Positions 1 through 4,091 of a stretch of DNA of 9,571 nt are shown here, one piece after another. Position numbers and translations under genes: made by a program. Each line of letters opens with the position of its first letter. Positions within the stretch are counted from its first letter, which is position 1. The stretch is from Oligoflexales bacterium (GTDB lineage: Bacteria > Bdellovibrionota > Oligoflexia > Oligoflexales > Oligoflexaceae), in NCBI GenBank assembly GCA_015232735.1, contig JADFZC010000074.1, positions 1-9,571 of the forward strand. The letters are read 5' to 3'. The notes beneath the pieces are model-generated. The model was not told the origin of the DNA. It ran no database searches and worked only from the letters and a program-made list of their open reading frames with translations.

Positions 1-50
1 AGCTTCGCTTGCCAGGATACGTCTGCTGGCGCTTTCGCGCCAGCGACTAA
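1..50 (+). repeat. Palindromic repeat copy A (inside the dedA frame)
   Basis: This copy has the core hairpin GCTGGCGC (25-32), loop TTTC, GCGCCAGC (37-44), an eight-base perfect stem. It is flanked by GCCAGGATACGTCT on the left and GACTAACTA on the right. The left arm AGCTTCGCTTGCC looks like the end of a second hairpin cut off by the window edge. The same flanks and stem recur in copies B and C. GC content is far above the surrounding sequence. Confidence 0.85.
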
Positions 51-549
51 CTAAAGCAGCCAGGCCATCTGCCAGTAGAAACTTCCACCAAGCTAAACCC
101 AGTGTTCCACAGGAAAAAAATCCTGGGAACCGTAATCCTGGAGTGAATCTAAAAAAAGCGGCAGCAAAAGCGCCATATCTCTTTGTCCAGTTAATAGCTC
201 TTCCTATTGCACTGGCAAATCTTTGCATAAATTGCATGGACAGAATCCTATCGCCATAGGTTCTTCCTAACCAGAAAACTAAAACATCCGCTAAAAACAC
301 AGAAAAGAAAGCGATAATCGATGTCATATAAACATCAAGAGGTTTTGCGCTCTCATATGGGGGTGGAAAAAGATCTGGCCGAGAACCCATGTAACAGACC
401 ATACCAACGCTTACGAGCATGATCTCTTCAGGAACAGGAAGTCCGAAACTTGCCAAAATTGATATTATAACAATACCGCTATAGACAAGCCACGGCTCAT
501 AAGCGTACTGTGAAAACCAAAGTATAATTTCATTTTCCGAAAAACCCAT
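1..549 (-). CDS. DedA-family membrane protein, 3' end fused to a palindromic repeat, partial at window edge
   Basis: The frame from ATG (547-549) stays open to position 1, giving 183 residues with no stop. Residues 1-166 are a recognisable DedA (SNARE-associated/VTT) protein: a hydrophobic segment at 20-36, the G-x-P-x-PEE motif at 36-42, a second helix with FLADVLVFWLGRTYG at 85-99, then the hallmark FRFTPGLR at 133-140 and a terminal hydrophobic part around GTLGLAWWKFLLADGLAAL. DedA proteins are integral inner-membrane proteins. Members have been shown to translocate undecaprenyl phosphate, so a lipid-carrier recycling role is the family-based inference. Families usually run about 200-220 residues, so roughly 40 residues should follow residue 166. 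Instead the frame continues through the palindromic repeat at 1-50 (VSRWRESASRRILASEA). The gene is therefore either truncated or carries an in-frame insertion; the deciding sequence lies left of the window. The only ATG after the upstream in-frame TAG is at 549, with a weak GAG before it. Confidence 0.85.
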   Translation of the reverse strand, partial: MGFSENEIILWFSQYAYEPWLVYSGIVIISILASFGLPVPEEIMLVSVGMVCYMGSRPDLFPPPYESAKPLDVYMTSIIAFFSVFLADVLVFWLGRTYGDRILSMQFMQRFASAIGRAINWTKRYGAFAAAFFRFTPGLRFPGFFSCGTLGLAWWKFLLADGLAALVSRWRESASRRILASEA

Positions 550-671
550 ACTAATGACTCGATTTTGCTATGATCATTTTGAAAAATCATGGTCTGATCT
601 ATTATGTCATTGAATCTGAAATTCTTTATTTGATTTATTTTCTCATTTTCAATCAACAAAGAAACGACCCG

Positions 672-728
672 TAATTAGTCGCTGGCGCTTTCAGTGCCAG
701 CAACGTATCCTGGCGAGCCTTAGCTCGC
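672..728 (-). repeat. Palindromic repeat copy B (inverted relative to A and C), two hairpins
   Basis: Read on the plus strand this copy starts TAATTAGTC, then the hairpin GCTGGCGC (681-688), loop TTTCA, GTGCCAGC (694-701), then AACGTATCCTGGC. A second perfect hairpin follows: GCGAGC (713-718), loop CTTA, GCTCGC (723-728). This is the only copy in the window in which both hairpins are complete, so it best defines the unit. One base change in the first stem relative to copy A makes a wobble pair. Confidence 0.85.
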
Positions 729-774
729 ATAGGATCTGTTGTAACATGCTGATATTTCGTGACAGATACTTCGT

Positions 775-826
775 CTTTAGGGCTCTGGATACGTCTGCTG
801 GCGCTGAAAGCACCAGCGACTAATTA
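775..826 (+). repeat. Palindromic repeat copy C
   Basis: The conserved part is 787-826: GGATACGTCT, hairpin GCTGGCGC (797-804), loop TGAAA, GCACCAGC (810-817), then GACTAATTA. It aligns with the reverse complement of 672-710 over about 40 bases with two substitutions and a small length difference. The left arm (about 775-786, TTAGGGCTC) is degenerate compared with copy B. It ends 14 bases from the stop codon of the gene at 840-1184. Confidence 0.8.
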
Positions 827-839
827 TCGAAAGTGTATC

Positions 840-1184
840 TCAACTTATTAGAGGGCGGCCAATACCATTATCCCGCTTAAGCATTCTAAATGTTAGCTGA
901 TCATCGGTACTTTTAATAGAAAAAGGATAACTTAATTTTTTCTTTGAATTCTTCGGATTGAGATTAGTTTTGTTATAGACTACTAGCAAACGTGTCTTCT
1001 TAAAACGTGATAAAACTTTTGAGCCAAGGATACTTGCTACTTCCTTATGTTCCTCTAGAAATTCATGGGTATCCTTTGCGTTCTCTTCAACGCACAGGTT
1101 TTCTTGTCTATTTTGGCCAAAAAGAGTAATATCTAACAGCAATATAAAGAGTAACAATCGCTGAAGAACCAAATTTGACATCAT
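840..1184 (-). CDS. Small predicted secreted or membrane-anchored protein, unknown function
   Basis: I do not recognise this 114-residue protein. It begins with a strongly hydrophobic stretch, LVLQRLLLFILLLDITLFG at residues 5-23, typical of a signal peptide or single membrane anchor. A polar, lysine- and glutamate-rich body follows (residues 25-114), with one cysteine at 31 and a basic patch NPKNSKKK around 76-83. Two adjacent ATGs lie at 1182-1184 and 1179-1181. AAGGTG ends two bases before the first and five before the second, so the second ATG has the better spacing. The TGA stop (840-842) lies 14 bases from repeat copy C, so the C-terminus may have been cut by the element. Hydrophobic start, ribosome binding site and open frame support a real gene, but the short length leaves room for doubt. 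Confidence 0.5.
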   Translation of the reverse strand: MMSNLVLQRLLLFILLLDITLFGQNRQENLCVEENAKDTHEFLEEHKEVASILGSKVLSRFKKTRLLVVYNKTNLNPKNSKKKLSYPFSIKSTDDQLTFRMLKRDNGIGRPLIS

Positions 1185-1324
1185 TTCACCTTACATTATT
1201 CAATATCGAAGCTAATCTCAAATTGACCAGGCATATCTGTTTTATAAAAGAATCTCTGGTATTTTCAATATATCCAGATAAAATATGAAATCATTCTTTT
1301 TTTGTACAATATACATATTATCCA
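1185..1324. other. AT-rich spacer with a possible protein-tail remnant
   Basis: This lies between two minus-strand genes. One minus-strand frame ending at about 1197 (TAA) reads ...FFYKTDMPGQFEISFDIE for about 22 residues after an in-frame TGA near 1263. This resembles the C-terminus of some lost protein, but the run is too short to prove it. Nothing else stands out. Confidence 0.25.
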
Positions 1325-1720
1325 TTATTTCCCGCTTCCTAACCAAAGTCGATTAACAATTTGTTGAATGTAATCAAGGACGCCTTTTATCCCATTTCTA
1401 TTGATATACTCAACAATTGATGACAACAAAGGAAGAAACATTATAAGGACTATAATTGCGATTATAATGAAAGCTAATCCAATAATAACAAGAACCGCTA
1501 ATAATTTTTTATTATTTAGGAGCGATAGCAAAATCTGCCGATGACGACTATGATGAGTATCAGAATAATGGTTACTGTTGAATATGACATGTTTTTCATG
1601 GTCATCGTGTGGGTGCTTACGTGAATGAGAATACCCATTATCCCATTCATGCTTGTCATAATGGCGGTCGTGATGGCGATCTTTATGTTTTCCGAATAGG
1701 TCGAAAAAATCATCACCCAT
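1325..1720 (-). CDS. Histidine-rich single-pass membrane protein, unknown function
   Basis: I do not recognise a named family. From ATG 1720 the protein has 131 residues in three parts. Residues 1-61 are hydrophilic with 14 histidines between 12 and 60, many in a KH/RH/DH pattern such as HKDRHHDRHYDKHEWD. Residues 72-97 form one long hydrophobic helix (LLAVLVIIGLAFIIIAIIVLIMFLPL). Residues 100-131 look amphipathic and end with LWLGSGK. Spaced His and Asp residues suggest a metal-binding (zinc, nickel, copper or cobalt) cytoplasmic or surface tail anchored in the membrane; this is inference from composition. GGAG lies ten bases before ATG 1720. A TTG at 1726 (two residues longer) is the alternative start, with four-base spacing. 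A TATAAT box and two palindromes lie 50-105 bases upstream. Confidence 0.65.
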   Translation of the reverse strand: MGDDFFDLFGKHKDRHHDRHYDKHEWDNGYSHSRKHPHDDHEKHVIFNSNHYSDTHHSRHRQILLSLLNNKKLLAVLVIIGLAFIIIAIIVLIMFLPLLSSIVEYINRNGIKGVLDYIQQIVNRLWLGSGK

Positions 1721-1767
1721 ACACAAATATCTCCATAATAAAATATCAAAATTACTTTCGTTTTTTA

Positions 1768-1786
1768 GAAGATAGAGATTATCTTC
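1768..1786. promoter_or_regulatory. Perfect 7-base inverted repeat upstream of the His-rich gene
   Basis: GAAGATA (1768-1774), five-base spacer GAGAT, TATCTTC (1780-1786). It lies about 50 bases upstream of the ATG at 1720, within the probable 5' untranslated region. It could be an operator or an mRNA hairpin; the sequence does not separate these. Confidence 0.4.
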
Positions 1787-1794
1787 ATTTAGCT

Positions 1795-1825
1795 TAAAAG
1801 AAAGTATACGCTTTCTTTTATTATA
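1795..1825 (-). promoter_or_regulatory. Candidate minus-strand -10 box abutting a 10-base palindrome
   Basis: TAAAAGAAAG (1795-1804), loop TATACG, CTTTCTTTTA (1811-1820) is a perfect ten-base inverted repeat. On the minus strand a consensus TATAAT occupies 1825-1820, sharing its last base with the palindrome. Transcription from it would start inside the palindrome, about 90 bases before the His-rich gene. No good -35 is seen 17-18 bases upstream. An operator over the start site is the inference; a weak AT-rich terminator is the alternative. Confidence 0.35.
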
Positions 1826-1903
1826 AATTGTTAAGAATTATAGCAAGAAGTTCAAATTATTTTTGAATTAAATGAATCGGCTCCTTTTTTGGGATAATCT
1901 ATC

Positions 1904-1932
1904 TTGAATCATTCAAATTCGTTAGCTATTTT
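1904..1932 (+). promoter_or_regulatory. Candidate promoter of the first lipoprotein with palindrome over the -35
   Basis: TTGAAT (1904-1909), 17 bases, TATTTT (1927-1932): each hexamer matches four of six consensus bases. The -35 is embedded in a perfect palindrome TTGAAT-C-ATTCAA (1904-1916). A related arm pair, TTCAAA and TTTGAA, lies at 1851-1867. The implied leader would be about 138 bases. The promoter match alone is weak. Confidence 0.25.
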
Positions 1933-2076
1933 AAAAAACCCTGCAATATTGTGGAAATTCACCCGGTTAATATTCATACAAGACAGACATTGAACTTGTG
2001 ATTGGCCGCTAAATCTTTTTTTTAATAAACCGATTCAACAGTTGACAAAAAAAATATCTTTAAGGAGAGAAAAGAT

Positions 2077-3099
2077 ATGAGATCAATGATCTGTTTATTC
2101 ATGTCCCTTTTTTTGATTTCCATAACATCCTGCGGAACCGACAGCGGTTCAAAAAAGAAAAAACCATCGAGAAAAGGAACACAGACAGGACAATCCGTCA
2201 CTACCGACAAAAATCCCATTTCAAAAAATGAAGCTGATTCAACCCTCAAAAAACCCGTCATTTTCAAGATAAAAACGATGATACTCGGAAGTAGCGCCTC
2301 GCTTGCGCTGTCTGATGCTGAAAATTTTCTGATACGGCTTGAAGGATGCTCATCGGGAAACAAGGGGGAGGCAACAGGTCAAAATCCATATCTTTACATA
2401 TATCAAAACGACCAGGGATGTCTTGCAAAACTGATAAATTTCTCCTCCGGAGCCATCACATGGACTTCTTCGGCATCAAATCCCTTTTCAACCTATCAGG
2501 ACGGAGAGACAGCCATCTTCGTAAACGAGCAGAACAGCACTTCCTCCATGCAGGTTACCGTGATATCCCAAATCAAGTATCCCCTGACCGACTCAAGTGA
2601 AATCTCCTATTCATACAAAGGACTTTCAAAGGGAGAGGATGTCAAGGCGGGAAAAATGGAAATCGGAAAGTCCAAAAAAGTCAAGACATCAGGCCAGAAC
2701 GCCCCATCTTATAAGATAAGTACGCTTACTTTCAAAGGTACAAGTAGTGCAGGTGCCGGAATATTTGTTTTCGACATGGAATGCACTGCCACTATTACAC
2801 AAAATGGCTCTGAATATTATTGTTCAGGCGATGCGATATCCGCAATACACTACAGGCTTGTAGAAGATACATATAACAGTTCCCCTGATTACAGTGCTTT
2901 GAAAAGCATATGCAGTACAACAGATCCGGGGGTGGATGTATCAAAAGAAATTAAACAATCGTCACAAACTTTTAAAGGCGGTTTCTTTACAAAGGAACTC
3001 CTGGGGCCAAATCAGATGTACAGCCATCCAAACATGCTCCTGATTCTTGACATAGGATGTGAGTCATTTCAATATTTCAATATCGATCTCACAATGTAA
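2077..3099 (+). CDS. Predicted lipoprotein, unknown function
   Basis: I do not recognise this 340-residue protein. The N-terminus is a classic lipoprotein signal: MRSMICLFMSLFLISITSC, with the lipidated cysteine at 19 and Gly at +2, compatible with outer-membrane sorting under the enterobacterial Lol rule, which may not apply here. A low-complexity Lys/Ser/Thr linker (20-60) separates the anchor from a folded domain (about 61-340). That domain alternates short hydrophobic and polar stretches, suggesting beta structure, and holds six cysteines (91, 115, 236, 249, 279, 328) that could form three disulfides. AAGGAG ends nine bases before the ATG, fixing the start. It is separated from the next lipoprotein by 214 bases containing a fresh TATAAT, so the two need not be co-transcribed. 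Confidence 0.85.
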   Translation: MRSMICLFMSLFLISITSCGTDSGSKKKKPSRKGTQTGQSVTTDKNPISKNEADSTLKKPVIFKIKTMILGSSASLALSDAENFLIRLEGCSSGNKGEATGQNPYLYIYQNDQGCLAKLINFSSGAITWTSSASNPFSTYQDGETAIFVNEQNSTSSMQVTVISQIKYPLTDSSEISYSYKGLSKGEDVKAGKMEIGKSKKVKTSGQNAPSYKISTLTFKGTSSAGAGIFVFDMECTATITQNGSEYYCSGDAISAIHYRLVEDTYNSSPDYSALKSICSTTDPGVDVSKEIKQSSQTFKGGFFTKELLGPNQMYSHPNMLLILDIGCESFQYFNIDLTM

Positions 3100-3277
3100 G
3101 CCACTAAAATCACTGACCGCAAATGCCTGACGCAGAGAATCTCCCCCCTTAAGTTTCAGTAAAACTCAATCTCATTCCAGGAGGTTTACGCCAGCCGGCG
3201 CATGCTGCCAGCGGTTTTCGCACAGCTTAGGCCTTACTTTTCAATAAAAAGAATAACACCCTGCCGAATGATTGAGC
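3100..3277. other. Spacer between lipoprotein genes with a GC-rich patch
   Basis: No gene is supported. A GC-rich block at about 3189-3215 contains a direct repeat of GCCAGC and a short CGCC-AGCC-GGCG fold. It stands out against its surroundings but lacks the flanks of repeat family A-C and the T run of a terminator. Confidence 0.4.
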
Positions 3278-3283
3278 TATAAT
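3278..3283 (+). promoter_or_regulatory. Consensus -10 box for the second lipoprotein
   Basis: A perfect TATAAT lies 30 bases before the ATG at 3314. Transcription would begin near 3290, leaving a short leader with AAAGGA seven bases before the ATG. No convincing -35 lies 17 bases upstream. The placement argues against the TTG at 3272 and the ATG at 3293 as starts. Confidence 0.45.
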
Positions 3284-3313
3284 AAATATAAAATGCAGAG
3301 AAAGGATTTTTTA

Positions 3314-4075
3314 ATGGGTTCAAAATATAATATTCTTTCTGTCCTGACAGTCATGGAGACTCTTCTTCTTTTGACATCATGCAAAATCCCGAAGGATAAC
3401 GTCAAAAGCCAAAACATCCAGACGACAAATTGCCAGCCAGGCGAGAGCTGCGGTGAAAATGCAAACGCTGGACAGCTCATAAGACCATGCGACCTGATTC
3501 CCGAGATAGTTTTCGGACCTGAAAAGACATCCCATCCGGATTGGGCCGAAACCGTCTGGTACGAACCCTCGGACTCCTTAGGACAGGTACTTTTCGATAA
3601 AAATGGCATCCACTTCAAGGGAATACAATCAAATCTCCGATCAGGTTTCAGGAAAAATCTGGGAAATACAAACGTCTCGGAATGTCCCACGCTCATGCTT
3701 AGAATGAACCTTACAGTAGAGAAGCAAACCCTGGAGGGAACGGGAATAGACGGCAGAGAGGCGCCGGTTGCCGTAGCCATATCCTACACTGACATAAACG
3801 ATGTCACCCATTCCACACTGAACGCATACAACACCGGCGAGCCGGACGACAGAAAAACCACGAGATTTTTCTGGCGGGGATTCTATTATGCAGAAAAGGG
3901 AGACAACAAGGAATTCGGCATAAAGGTGAACCAGAATGAACCCTTTGATTTTGCCTTCGATCTTATGACGCTCGATCCCAAGCCTAAGCTGATGCACTAC
4001 CTTGTGATTGAAGGCAGCGGATGGAAGGAAAGAGAAGGGTTTGTATCGAAGCTGTCGCTGACAGGTTCAAAATAA
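3314..4075 (+). CDS. Predicted lipoprotein with probable beta-sandwich domain, unknown function
   Basis: I do not recognise this 253-residue protein. The start at 3314 is chosen because AAAGGA lies seven bases upstream and a TATAAT sits just ahead; the frame itself is open back to a TTG at 3272. The signal peptide ends at LLLLTSC with the lipidated cysteine at 23. A glutamate (15) inside the hydrophobic core is unusual. A short Cys-containing linker (24-60; cysteines 40, 46, 59) leads to a domain of about 190 residues with a pattern of short strands and conserved-looking aromatic turns (FFWRGFYY at 185-192, YLVIEGSGWKEREGFVSKLSL at 229-249). The last segment resembles the closing strands of jellyroll or carbohydrate-binding sandwiches; that is a guess from pattern. 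Its stop lies 16 bases from the stop of the convergent kinase. Confidence 0.85.
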   Translation: MGSKYNILSVLTVMETLLLLTSCKIPKDNVKSQNIQTTNCQPGESCGENANAGQLIRPCDLIPEIVFGPEKTSHPDWAETVWYEPSDSLGQVLFDKNGIHFKGIQSNLRSGFRKNLGNTNVSECPTLMLRMNLTVEKQTLEGTGIDGREAPVAVAISYTDINDVTHSTLNAYNTGEPDDRKTTRFFWRGFYYAEKGDNKEFGIKVNQNEPFDFAFDLMTLDPKPKLMHYLVIEGSGWKEREGFVSKLSLTGSK

Positions 4076-4091
4076 GGCTATTGGACAGACT

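Larger units (their letters stand above)
550..839. other. Gene-free region with two inverted repeat copies
   Basis: No protein is supported here. Bases 550-670 are AT-rich sequence upstream of dedA with no clear promoter. Bases 672-728 and about 775-826 hold repeat copies B and C. Bases 729-774 between them show no structure that I trust. Confidence 0.7.
1721..2076. other. AT-rich divergent intergenic region
   Basis: It separates the minus-strand His-rich gene from the plus-strand lipoprotein. No gene is supported. It holds palindromes at 1768-1786, 1795-1820, 1851-1867 and 1904-1916, and candidate promoters in both directions. The last 60 bases before 2077 are plain AT-rich leader with a T run (2015-2023) and a good ribosome binding site. 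Confidence 0.6.

Noticed and set aside
465..659. 64-residue minus-strand reading frame starting upstream of dedA
   Set aside because: It overlaps the first 85 bases of dedA in another frame, has no clear ribosome binding site, and its second half is only out-of-frame dedA sequence.
1..826. CRISPR array
   Set aside because: The three repeats are in mixed orientation with irregular spacing of hundreds of bases and contain genes between them, unlike a CRISPR array.
1609..1797. 62-residue plus-strand reading frame opposite the His-rich gene
   Set aside because: It is antisense to the His-rich gene, has no ribosome binding site, and its composition simply mirrors the His codons on the other strand.
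2042..2047. TTGACA, a perfect -35 hexamer just before the first lipoprotein
   Set aside because: The bases 17 downstream (GAGAGA) are part of the ribosome binding site and give no -10, and the start codon is too close.
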